Made by a program: the position numbers and the translations under genes
In this document: piece by piece, positions 7,278 to 15,175 of the stretch
How positions within the stretch are numbered: the stretch's first letter is position 1
Layout: the number at the start of each line of letters is the position of its first letter
Origin: an uncultured Victivallales bacterium
Lineage (GTDB): Bacteria; Verrucomicrobiota; Lentisphaeria; Oligosphaerales; JAFGRS01
NCBI GenBank assembly: GCA_903837355.1
Contig: CAILUI010000084.1
Coordinates: forward strand, 1 to 64,000
DNA: 64,000 nt
Direction of reading: 5' to 3'
Notes under the pieces: model-generated
Seen by the model: only the letters and a program-made list of their open reading frames with translations
Told to the model about the DNA's origin: nothing
The model's database searches: none

Positions 7278-9350
7278 ATGCCGAACCCATTCCCGAACCT
7301 TGCCGATCCGGCGCTCCTGCCCGGTGTCTGGTGCCTCACCTGTGGCGAGCCGGAGGCGCTCACGCCGGTGTCGCTGCGGGAGCTGCCGCCGGACCGCGCG
7401 GCGCTGGCGGCGCTGCCGCCGGTCAGTCTGCCTGCCGCGCTTGCCGGCGCCGCCTGGGAGCGGACCGCGCGGGGTATCGTCGTACGCCTGGCCGTAGGCG
7501 ATAACGAGGAGTTCTACGGCCTGGGCCTGCAACTGAAGAGCCTGGCCCAGCGCGGTCGCAAGAAGACCCTGCGGGTGAACAGCGATCCGGTGGCCGATAC
7601 CGGTGACTCGCATGCGCCGGTGCCGTTCCTGGCCTCGACCGCCGGCTGGGCCCTGCTGGTCGATACGGCGCGCTATGCCACCTTCCATGTCGCCTGCATT
7701 CAGCCCGCGACCGAATTGCCCGGCGGCCCCGGCATCCTCGCTGATACCACCCAGGCGTTGTACGCGGGCCGGGTTGGCAGTCGCCGCGCGCTGGTCATCG
7801 AAATCCCACATGCCCGGGGCGTGTCCGTCTATGGCTTCGGTGGGCCGACCCTGCGCACTGCGGTGGCGCGCTACAACCTCTTCTCGGGGGGCGGCTGCCG
7901 CCCGTCGCTCAAGGGCCTGGGGGTGTGGTACCGTGCCTACGGCAAGGCGACCGCGGCCGACATCGAGAGCCTGGTCGACGGCATCCGTGCCGACCACATT
8001 CCGTGCGACGTCCTTGGCCTCGAGCCCGGCTGGCAGACGGCGGCCTATCCCTGCTCGTTCGTCTGGTCCGAGGAGCGCTTCCCCGGCCACCGCGGCTTCC
8101 TGGACCGCATCCACGGCCGCGGCCTGGAGGTGAACTGCTGGGAGCACGCCTTCACCCATCCCACCTCGCCGCTGGCGCCGGCGCTGCGCCCCTGCAGCGG
8201 CCCCAGTGCGGTCTTCGGCGGCCTGGTGCCCGACCTCTTGGTGCCGGAGGCCCGCCGTGCCTTCGCTGCCCATCACGAGGCACTGGTCAGCGAGGGCATC
8301 GACGGCTTCAAGCTGGACGAGTGCGACGGCAGCGATTTCACGGCCGGTCCGTGGAGCTTTCCCGAGACCGATACCTTCCCGTCGGGCCTCGATGGCGAGT
8401 GCATGCATAGCCTGTTCGGCATCACCTACCAACGCACGCTCGATGCGCTGTGGCGTGCGCGTGGCCGGCGCGCGCTGCACTCGGTACGCAACAGCCATGC
8501 GCTGGCGGCGCCGTACCCGTTCGTCCTCTACAGCGACCTCTATGACCTGAAGGACTTCGTGCGCGGCGTGGCTGTGGCCGGCTTCAGTGGTCTGCTCTGG
8601 TCGCCAGAGGTGCGCGACGCGAGCTCGACCGAGGATCTGGTGCGCCGGGTGCAAGCCGTGGCGCTCTCGCCGCAGGCTCTGATCAACGCCTGGTACATCG
8701 CCATGCCACCCTGGCGGCAGATCAACACCGCCCGCAACCAGGCCGGCGAGGTCATGGCCGACAGCGCCGCGGCTACGGCCCTGGTGCGCGACGCCCTGCG
8801 TCTGCGCCTGCGCCTCCTGCCCTACCTCGATGCTGCTTTTGCCCGCTACCAGGCCAGCGGGGTACCGCCCTTCCGGGCCCTGGCCATGGACTACCCCGCT
8901 GACCCCGCCTGTCGCAGCGTAGACGACCAGTGGTTGCTCGGCGAAGACCTGCTGGTGGCGCCGGTCCTGACCAGCCAGCGGCGGCGGCGGTTGGTCCTGC
9001 CGCCGGGGGTCTGGCGGCCGCTGGCGGGCGGCGGCCCGGTTCCGGGTGGACAGACGCTGGACATCGATGCCCCGCTTGACCTCCTGCCCGTCTACGTACG
9101 CGACGGCGCCCTCCTGCCCTTGGCCGAACCGGTCGAGTACGTCGGTCCGGAGACGGTGTTCCGACTGCAGGTACAGGTCCATGGTGACGGCCGGCACGGT
9201 GGCGAGTTGGTGGAGGACGACGGGGTGAGCATGGCCGGCCCTGCCAACCGGGTCGACCTCACCTGGGATGGCAGCGCCGTACACCTCGACCGCAGCGGAT
9301 CCTTCACGGGCAGACGCTTCGAGCTGGCCGCTTGGCAACACCACCCCTGA
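7278..9350 (+). CDS. Glycoside hydrolase family 31 protein
   Basis: A 690-residue TIM-barrel glycosidase. The ATG at 7278 is preferred because upstream in-frame sequence is the hairpin-rich element. Residues 1-200 form an N-terminal beta-sandwich (EEFYGLGLQ near 77-85), about 210-560 the barrel, and the end a C-terminal sandwich (VYVRDGALLPL). The candidate nucleophile is Asp347 in GIDGFKLDECD. The candidate acid/base is Asp420 in VLYSDLYD, followed by the GLLWSPEVRD strand (438-447) that replaces the usual DIGGF segment. GH31 includes alpha-glucosidases, alpha-xylosidases and alpha-galactosidases; KLDE does not decide the substrate. No signal peptide is visible, so it is probably cytoplasmic. 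Confidence 0.88.
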   Translation: MPNPFPNLADPALLPGVWCLTCGEPEALTPVSLRELPPDRAALAALPPVSLPAALAGAAWERTARGIVVRLAVGDNEEFYGLGLQLKSLAQRGRKKTLRVNSDPVADTGDSHAPVPFLASTAGWALLVDTARYATFHVACIQPATELPGGPGILADTTQALYAGRVGSRRALVIEIPHARGVSVYGFGGPTLRTAVARYNLFSGGGCRPSLKGLGVWYRAYGKATAADIESLVDGIRADHIPCDVLGLEPGWQTAAYPCSFVWSEERFPGHRGFLDRIHGRGLEVNCWEHAFTHPTSPLAPALRPCSGPSAVFGGLVPDLLVPEARRAFAAHHEALVSEGIDGFKLDECDGSDFTAGPWSFPETDTFPSGLDGECMHSLFGITYQRTLDALWRARGRRALHSVRNSHALAAPYPFVLYSDLYDLKDFVRGVAVAGFSGLLWSPEVRDASSTEDLVRRVQAVALSPQALINAWYIAMPPWRQINTARNQAGEVMADSAAATALVRDALRLRLRLLPYLDAAFARYQASGVPPFRALAMDYPADPACRSVDDQWLLGEDLLVAPVLTSQRRRRLVLPPGVWRPLAGGGPVPGGQTLDIDAPLDLLPVYVRDGALLPLAEPVEYVGPETVFRLQVQVHGDGRHGGELVEDDGVSMAGPANRVDLTWDGSAVHLDRSGSFTGRRFELAAWQHHP

Positions 9351-9393
9351 GCATACTTATGTACTGCAACCCATCCGGGTGAGCCGTCGCACG

Positions 9394-11802
9394 TCACTCC
9401 CTGACCAGGAGCAGACGGTCAACGTAGATCGCCTTGACGTTCTCCGGGCTGACCCCGCCGGTAGTGCCGAACCAGACGTAGCACTGGCCATGCAGGTCGT
9501 GCACGCCGAAGTCGTACAGATGGTACTCGCCGTCCCCAGCCCCCTGAGTGGGTGTGACCGTCTTCAGGGTCTCGACGTTCGGATCCACGTTCTGCCCCGC
9601 GCCCTGATCCTCGAGACGGACGCTGAGCCCGCAGCGGTTCTGCTGCGTAGCCTCGTCATGGATGCCGGCCGTGAAGGCCATGCCCGTGTCCCTGACCTTC
9701 TCGCAGCGGACGCTGCCATAGACGTGCCAGCGGCCCGCCGCGATCTGCGTACCGATCCCCCGGTACTGCACGGACCAGCTCACCACGGCCGGATCCATCT
9801 GAGCGGCGCTGCCATCGGAGGCCTTGGCATCGGCGGCGCTGACCGCGCCGGGCGCCAACCAGAAGTCGCCGTCCTGCGCCTCGATCACGCGCTCGGGCGC
9901 CAGGTCGCGCAGCGCCGCTGGCAAGGCCGGCGGCCGGGCCGAAGCCTGCGAACGCTGCCGCAGCTTCGCCGCGAACTGCTCCAGACTCTCCGCCCCATCC
10001 GCGCGGATGCTCTTACCCTCGAAGCTGGCGACCCGCGCGATGAAGTCCTCCGCCGCAGCTACGCTGTCCTGCGGTCCCAGATACGGCTTGCCTTGGCGGG
10101 CCGCGTCCAGCCGATAGAGCCGGCCGCCGCGCAGCCACTGGTGGTCGAGTTGCAGGCGTGCCCTCCGCACCCGGGCCAGGAGGGCCGGATCCCTGGAAAC
10201 CTTGGCCTCCGCCTGGTCAAACAGCGCCGTGGCGCGATTCATGGCGTCCACGTCCAGCCAGGCCGCGTCGGGACCGGGCCGCCAGCATGAAAGCCGGACC
10301 TCCTTGCTCACCGCCGCCAGCAGCTCGAGGTACTCCTGCAGGATCGGTCCGGCGTCGCCGTAGTAGCCGTGCACGAAATCGGCGATGAGGCGCTGCTCAT
10401 CCTGCTGCGGGTTCCAAAGGAGGTGCGCCATCAGGTAGGTCTTCAGCTCATCGAAGTCGCCGCGGGCGTCGCCGGCGTAGTGGTTGCCCTCAAAGAACAC
10501 CCCGCGCACGTTGCTGGCAGCGTAGGTCCGGGTGTCCGGGCCAAAGACCCCCAGGTTCGGATGCGGCGTAAAGGCGGCCGTCATGTTGGCGGTGTAGTCC
10601 CAGATGAATAGGTTGGGCGCCGCCGCTTTCCAGGCCTGCAGGTCTGCCAGCAGCCCCTGATTCATCGCGCTGTCGAGCGGCTGCCCGGCGCTGCGTTCGA
10701 TGACGGAGAGCCGCACCAGGACGTTGTCGCGCGGGCGGATCGTCTTGGGCGGCTTCCGGGTGTAGGTGTAGGCCAGCGTCTCCACCAGAAACTCGGGGTA
10801 GCTCCTCTCAACGGCTTCGGCAACCTTGTTGACGCAGTACAGCAGCGACCCGGAGGGCGAGCCCTCAGCCAGGTCCAGCGCCTGGCAGCGGGCGCACTGG
10901 CAGTTGCCGTTCCAGTCGTTCTGCGCGACCGAGATGATGCCTGCGTCAGGCTGCCGGGCGATGGCGGCCAGGACGTTCTTCGAGAGCTCGGCAAGCATCG
11001 CCTCGTTGGTGCAGCAGAGCTGTGACTGCGTGGCGACGCGCTTGCCGTCGATCTCGCTGTACCACTCGGGATGGTCCTCGAAGTACGTCGCCGGCGGCAG
11101 CAGTTGCTCGAAGGTGTGGCACCAGCCGATGAGGGTGTAGCTGCCCCCCCACTCCGCGGGAATCTCGTTGAAGTGCCCGTTGAACTTCGACCGCGCCAGA
11201 AAGCGGGCTTTGGCGGGATCCTTCCCCCCCTCGGCCAGGCGGTTATAGAGCGCTTCGCGGTAGCGGAACACCGGCACGTAAGTCACCGCCAAAGCCCCGA
11301 CGCTCAGATCCGGCTGGCGCGGAACATAACCATCCTGCTGCGTCCACCAGCGCACGCCGCAGACGTCCTCAAGGAAGGTGTAGACGGCGTACAAGGTGCC
11401 GCGTTTGCTGCCCGCGGCGCCGCTGAGGAGCAGATGCGGCGGCTGGGTCTGCAGGACGATGCCATCGTCGCCCAGCCTGCCCTTGTCGAGGTCCAACCCG
11501 GGCACCAGCTCCTGCACCGCACCGGGCCCGACGGCGATGACCGCCCTGCCCTGTGCCTGTGCCGGCCCGACCACGGCGAACTCCGCACCGGTGATCTGCT
11601 TCAGATACGCCGCGAGCTCCGTCGCCGCGTTGCGCTCCGACGGCGTCGCGGACTCCGCCAGCGTGATCACGTACGCCGTCGTCCCCGCCCGCGCCAGCGC
11701 CAACGCGCCGCCCTCCTGTCCGGCCGCGCCGCGGCCGGCAAGGGCATACACTGCGAACAGCAAGACCGCCGTCGTACGATACGGGTACATGGGTCGTGCC
11801 AT
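9394..11802 (-). CDS. Secreted DUF4838-type glycosidase-like protein
   Basis: An 802-residue exported protein. The ATG at 11802 has a strong ribosome binding site (agaggag, 7 bases away) and a signal peptide (TTAVLLFAVYALAGRGAAG). Upstream extension of the frame to 12531 runs through the neighbouring gene and is rejected. The N-terminal part has the pattern of the GH20/GH67-type domain 2 (SERNAATELAAYLKQITGAEFAVV). A central DUF4838 region follows, with GWCHTFEQLLPP, YFEDHPEWYSEIDG, SVAQNDWNGNCQCARC and DNVLVRLSVIERS, then NHYAGDARGDFDELKTYLMAHLLWNP. A carbohydrate-binding-like sandwich closes the protein. DUF4838 proteins are common in polysaccharide-degrading PVC bacteria; activity is unproven. 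Confidence 0.85.
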   Translation of the reverse strand: MARPMYPYRTTAVLLFAVYALAGRGAAGQEGGALALARAGTTAYVITLAESATPSERNAATELAAYLKQITGAEFAVVGPAQAQGRAVIAVGPGAVQELVPGLDLDKGRLGDDGIVLQTQPPHLLLSGAAGSKRGTLYAVYTFLEDVCGVRWWTQQDGYVPRQPDLSVGALAVTYVPVFRYREALYNRLAEGGKDPAKARFLARSKFNGHFNEIPAEWGGSYTLIGWCHTFEQLLPPATYFEDHPEWYSEIDGKRVATQSQLCCTNEAMLAELSKNVLAAIARQPDAGIISVAQNDWNGNCQCARCQALDLAEGSPSGSLLYCVNKVAEAVERSYPEFLVETLAYTYTRKPPKTIRPRDNVLVRLSVIERSAGQPLDSAMNQGLLADLQAWKAAAPNLFIWDYTANMTAAFTPHPNLGVFGPDTRTYAASNVRGVFFEGNHYAGDARGDFDELKTYLMAHLLWNPQQDEQRLIADFVHGYYGDAGPILQEYLELLAAVSKEVRLSCWRPGPDAAWLDVDAMNRATALFDQAEAKVSRDPALLARVRRARLQLDHQWLRGGRLYRLDAARQGKPYLGPQDSVAAAEDFIARVASFEGKSIRADGAESLEQFAAKLRQRSQASARPPALPAALRDLAPERVIEAQDGDFWLAPGAVSAADAKASDGSAAQMDPAVVSWSVQYRGIGTQIAAGRWHVYGSVRCEKVRDTGMAFTAGIHDEATQQNRCGLSVRLEDQGAGQNVDPNVETLKTVTPTQGAGDGEYHLYDFGVHDLHGQCYVWFGTTGGVSPENVKAIYVDRLLLVRE

Positions 11803-12154
11803 CGTGAACTCCTCTGCTGACGGTAGTGTGGCAGGGTAACCTACTTCGGGCCCGCTTCGTCCGCCACGGCAGCGCCCTACAGCGTGCGAAAGCAGCGCCG
11901 GGCGGTGAACGGCCAAGCTCCCCTCGCACCGCCTGGAGGGCAAGGGCAGGGCCGGCGACCGCCGGGCCGAACCGCAGCCGCAGCCTGCCGGACAGCAGGG
12001 CTGGCCAGCAGGACGCCCGAACCGGCAGCGCGCCGGGGTGGTCAAACCGCCCCTGTGCTCGCCCTCCAGCCCGAGACCATGCCGACGCCTGGCGAAGCTC
12101 CCCAGGCGCGAACGCGCCGCTGAGCCGTCGGCGCCGCGCGGCCCATCAGCGCCT
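11803..12154. other. 352-bp gap between two secreted-protein genes
   Basis: No convincing gene is seen on either strand. The stretch contains decayed pieces of the repeat seen at 7087-7198: ctggagggc at 11933-11941 faces gccctccag at 12061-12069, and ggcgaagctcc recurs at 12091-12101. The promoter of the DUF4838 gene probably lies at its left end. Confidence 0.4.
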
Positions 12155-15070
12155 CTACGGCGCCTCCGCCTGCACGCCCGCCACCTGCAACGCCAGAATG
12201 CACTCCGCCAAGTTCCGGCGTGCCTCAAGCAGATCGGCCGGGTTGAGGGTGTAGGTGAAATTCGGCGAGCCATCGGTCGCCTTGATGACGCGTTCGTCCA
12301 CCGCCAGCAACGTGCGGGCACTGGCCACCAGAGCGGGGACCTTACCCAGCCGCTCGGCGGCGTCCGCCAGACGCCGCGCCAGGGCGAAGTACTCATAGTC
12401 CTCGATGCCATCGCGGATCGCATTGAGGCGCACCGATGGGTAGAACTCCTGCTGGGGACCCCAGTAGCACAGCGTGCCGTCGCCATTGCCCATATTCGCC
12501 GGGCCGAGGGTGTACTTCTCCGTCGGGCCATCGGCGGTCATTTCGCGCGGATCGCCAAAGTACTCGACGCCCCAGTAGAGGAAGCCGGTCTTGTTGTACT
12601 TCCAGGTCAGCCAGAACACCTGGCGCGGATCGATCGTGGGGTAGTCCACGAAGAAATTCGGGTACGGGTGCGTCGGACCGCAACAGATGTACCACCAGCG
12701 TTCGGGGTTCGACGGTGCCCAGCCCGTCAGCAGGGCCTGGTTGGCGGCCTCGTTGGGACTCGCCTCGGGAAGGCCGCCGGGCACCCAGATGTGCGACTTG
12801 CCATAGAGCCGCGCGTCGCGGGGCGCGGTCATCAGGCGCTTGAGGCCGGGCGCCAGCCGATCCAGCACTCCCGCCAGACGCAGATTCGCCTGTACCGCAT
12901 CCTCCTGCCAGCACTCGTCCACCATGTACCAGACCGCCGCCTCGAACCAGCCCTTCTCCCGCAGGTGCGGCACCAGCGCCGCCAGATAGGCATCGAGGAA
13001 GACCCAATACGGCTCTTTGGTGACCATCGGCGAGGCGCTCCCGCAGCCCGGCGTGAAGCCGACGAAGAGGGTCCGCATGCCACTGTCGAACTGCCGCTGC
13101 CAGATGCGGTCAACCTGGGAGAAGTCGAAGGTCCAACCCGCCGGGGTCAAGGTCTCGCCGAGGTAGGCCAACCCGGAGACGGGGTCGGGGCTGCCCTCCC
13201 AGCCGAAGGCCTGCACCCCAACCCGACGCTTGAGGCAGACGTCCAGCATGCGCAGGTAAGTCTCCACGGGAGTGGCCGTCTTGTAGTCTGCCTGGCCGCT
13301 GTAACGTTGCGTGATCTGCGGCGCCCGGAAGGCGAAGACCTGTCGCAGGCTGTGGGCCCGCGGCAAGGTGAAGTCGAGGATGTCCAGCGTCACCGGCACA
13401 CGCTCCACCCGTCCGGCAGCTTCCACCACGAGGGCGCCGCGGTAGCGCCCAGCCGTGGCCTCGAGCGGGGTCCAGAGGTCCAGCCACAGCGGCTGGCTGA
13501 CCTGCGTCACGGCAAAGGGCAACCCGGCTGGCAGCAGCGGATCCGGCCACCAGTCGCGCCCCGGCTCGGCACCGGTGCTGGGCGCGCTGGTGTGGGCGTA
13601 ACCGACCCGGTGCAACTCGGTATCCAGCGACAGGCGCTGGCCGGCGCTGTCCACAAAGGGCTCCAGGCGTACCTGCACCCCTTGCAGGTCGGCCCGTAGC
13701 GGGACGATCACAACCTGGGCACTTTCCCCCTCGCCGCGCGCCGCGGTGATCCGTACCTCGCCCTCCACCGGGCCGTCCGGGGCCTGGTCGCGGAAGACCT
13801 TCACCAGGGGCGCGGAACGCACCACGGCAAAGGGCGCGTCCACCGCGCCGCGTGCGGCCACGGTGGCGCGCCCGGACAACGTCCGCAACTCGAGTCCCGT
13901 GGCGGCCAACTCCGCCGCCAGTCCTTGCCAGCGCCGGTCGGTCTCGGGTCCGGCCTCGGTGCCGAGCAGGCGCTGCGCCTCCTCCGTCGTCGCCGCCAGC
14001 CGGTCCTGCACGCGCTGCGCCGCAACCCGCAGCGGGTGCGATTCCGGCAGCCGCGCCAGCGCTCCGGCAACGGTCTGCAGTTGCGCCTGCAGCGCCGCAG
14101 CCTGAGCCGGCACGTCGGCCGGCGTCTCCGCCCAACTGCTCCACCAACGCCGCACGCCGTTGCGCCGCAGCTCGAGGCGGACATCATGGCGGCCACTCGT
14201 TACCGCCAACGGCAAGGCGATCTCCTGGCCGTCCGCGGGTATAGCCACGGTCTGCGACTGCCACGAGCCATCGCCCGCGCGCTGCTCGCAGAGAACGCTG
14301 TCGGCGGCGCCCGCGGGCAGCCGCAGCCGCAGGAGCTTCCGCCCAACCCCCGCCGGCCCGCGGTCCAGGTCCACCGCCAGTTCCCGGTCCATCAGCGTGG
14401 GCCACTGCATCTGCCACAGCCGCGCGACATACTCCGCACTGGGGAAGCCGGCGTCATCGTAAAGGTTGGTGGCAATCAGCACGCCCTTACCCAGACTAGC
14501 GCGCACGCAGATGGGGTTACCTTCCGGACAGGTAGCCAGCACCGTCCAGCCCTTGCCAATGCTGGTAAAGTGCGCCCACGGGGTCTTACACGACGCCGGC
14601 GGCGCCGCCGGGTCGTCTGCCGCGACCAGCCGGACCGGCGGCTGCCCTTTCATACCCTCCGGGCACTGCGCCGTCTGCAGTTCGAGCCCCTCACCCAACC
14701 GCGTCACCCAGCCGATCATCTGGCCGTAGTTGGCGTCCAGGGCAAGCAGTACGCCGCCGCGCTCGAGGAAAGCCCGCCAGGCCTCGAGATGCTGCTCATA
14801 GGGTTGCGCGTTATCATAGTTGTACAGCGACGGCGGCACGAAGAGATCGTAGCGCTCCAGATCCGCCAGGAGCGCGGTGACCTGCGTGTTCTCGCGCTGG
14901 TCATAGGCCCAACCCAAGGTCGCGAAGAGCGGTACGTGCGCATCGCGGAAGCGGTAACCGCCGCCCTGCCAGGAGCAGTAGGTAGCGAACACCCGCGGCA
15001 AGGGTACGGCCGGACCGGCCAAAGCCGTCCCCACCACGAAACCGGCAGCAATAACTGCAAGAGAGCGCAT
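12155..15070 (-). CDS. Secreted DUF4091-type glycosidase-like protein
   Basis: A 971-residue exported protein. The ATG at 15070 has an AAGGA site 7 bases upstream and a signal peptide (MRSLAVIAAGFVVGTALAG). Residues 25-230 resemble a glutamine-amidotransferase-like or beta-galactosidase trimerisation fold (VFATYCSWQ, YDLFVPPSLYNYD, GVLLALDANYG). The middle contains beta-sandwich segments and a helical stretch. The last 400 residues match DUF4091: a TIM-barrel start (LPRAHSLRQVFAFRAP), WYMVDECWQEDA with candidate acidic residues, WWYICCGPTHPYPNFFVDYP, FLYWGVEYF, and RLNAIRDGIEDYEYF. It lies between two other secreted hydrolase-like genes on the same strand. Substrate unknown. Confidence 0.82.
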   Translation of the reverse strand: MRSLAVIAAGFVVGTALAGPAVPLPRVFATYCSWQGGGYRFRDAHVPLFATLGWAYDQRENTQVTALLADLERYDLFVPPSLYNYDNAQPYEQHLEAWRAFLERGGVLLALDANYGQMIGWVTRLGEGLELQTAQCPEGMKGQPPVRLVAADDPAAPPASCKTPWAHFTSIGKGWTVLATCPEGNPICVRASLGKGVLIATNLYDDAGFPSAEYVARLWQMQWPTLMDRELAVDLDRGPAGVGRKLLRLRLPAGAADSVLCEQRAGDGSWQSQTVAIPADGQEIALPLAVTSGRHDVRLELRRNGVRRWWSSWAETPADVPAQAAALQAQLQTVAGALARLPESHPLRVAAQRVQDRLAATTEEAQRLLGTEAGPETDRRWQGLAAELAATGLELRTLSGRATVAARGAVDAPFAVVRSAPLVKVFRDQAPDGPVEGEVRITAARGEGESAQVVIVPLRADLQGVQVRLEPFVDSAGQRLSLDTELHRVGYAHTSAPSTGAEPGRDWWPDPLLPAGLPFAVTQVSQPLWLDLWTPLEATAGRYRGALVVEAAGRVERVPVTLDILDFTLPRAHSLRQVFAFRAPQITQRYSGQADYKTATPVETYLRMLDVCLKRRVGVQAFGWEGSPDPVSGLAYLGETLTPAGWTFDFSQVDRIWQRQFDSGMRTLFVGFTPGCGSASPMVTKEPYWVFLDAYLAALVPHLREKGWFEAAVWYMVDECWQEDAVQANLRLAGVLDRLAPGLKRLMTAPRDARLYGKSHIWVPGGLPEASPNEAANQALLTGWAPSNPERWWYICCGPTHPYPNFFVDYPTIDPRQVFWLTWKYNKTGFLYWGVEYFGDPREMTADGPTEKYTLGPANMGNGDGTLCYWGPQQEFYPSVRLNAIRDGIEDYEYFALARRLADAAERLGKVPALVASARTLLAVDERVIKATDGSPNFTYTLNPADLLEARRNLAECILALQVAGVQAEAP

Positions 15071-15175
15071 GTGTAAGTCCTTATAGCATTTGGCTTTGCA
15101 GAACCATAGGATCCACCCGAAGGACACCTTGGCGGCGCCGCGCCCGGCAGGCGAGCGGCCACCTTAGGACCTGGC

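Noticed and set aside
7209..9344. 711-codon open frame on the - strand opposite the GH31 gene
   Set aside because: The + strand carries a full GH31 protein with motifs; the antisense product is of low complexity with no domain. Such frames are a by-product of high GC3.
11803..12531. 5' extension of the DUF4838 frame
   Set aside because: It overlaps the end of the DUF4091 gene, and the internal ATG at 11802 has a strong ribosome binding site and signal peptide.
12038..13699. 553-codon + strand frame across the DUF4091 gene and the gap
   Set aside because: It is antisense to the conserved C-terminal half of DUF4091 and has no recognisable motif.
13925..15076. 383-codon + strand frame opposite the DUF4091 gene
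   Set aside because: Antisense shadow of a gene with signal peptide, ribosome binding site and domain; its product is Arg/Pro-rich without motifs.
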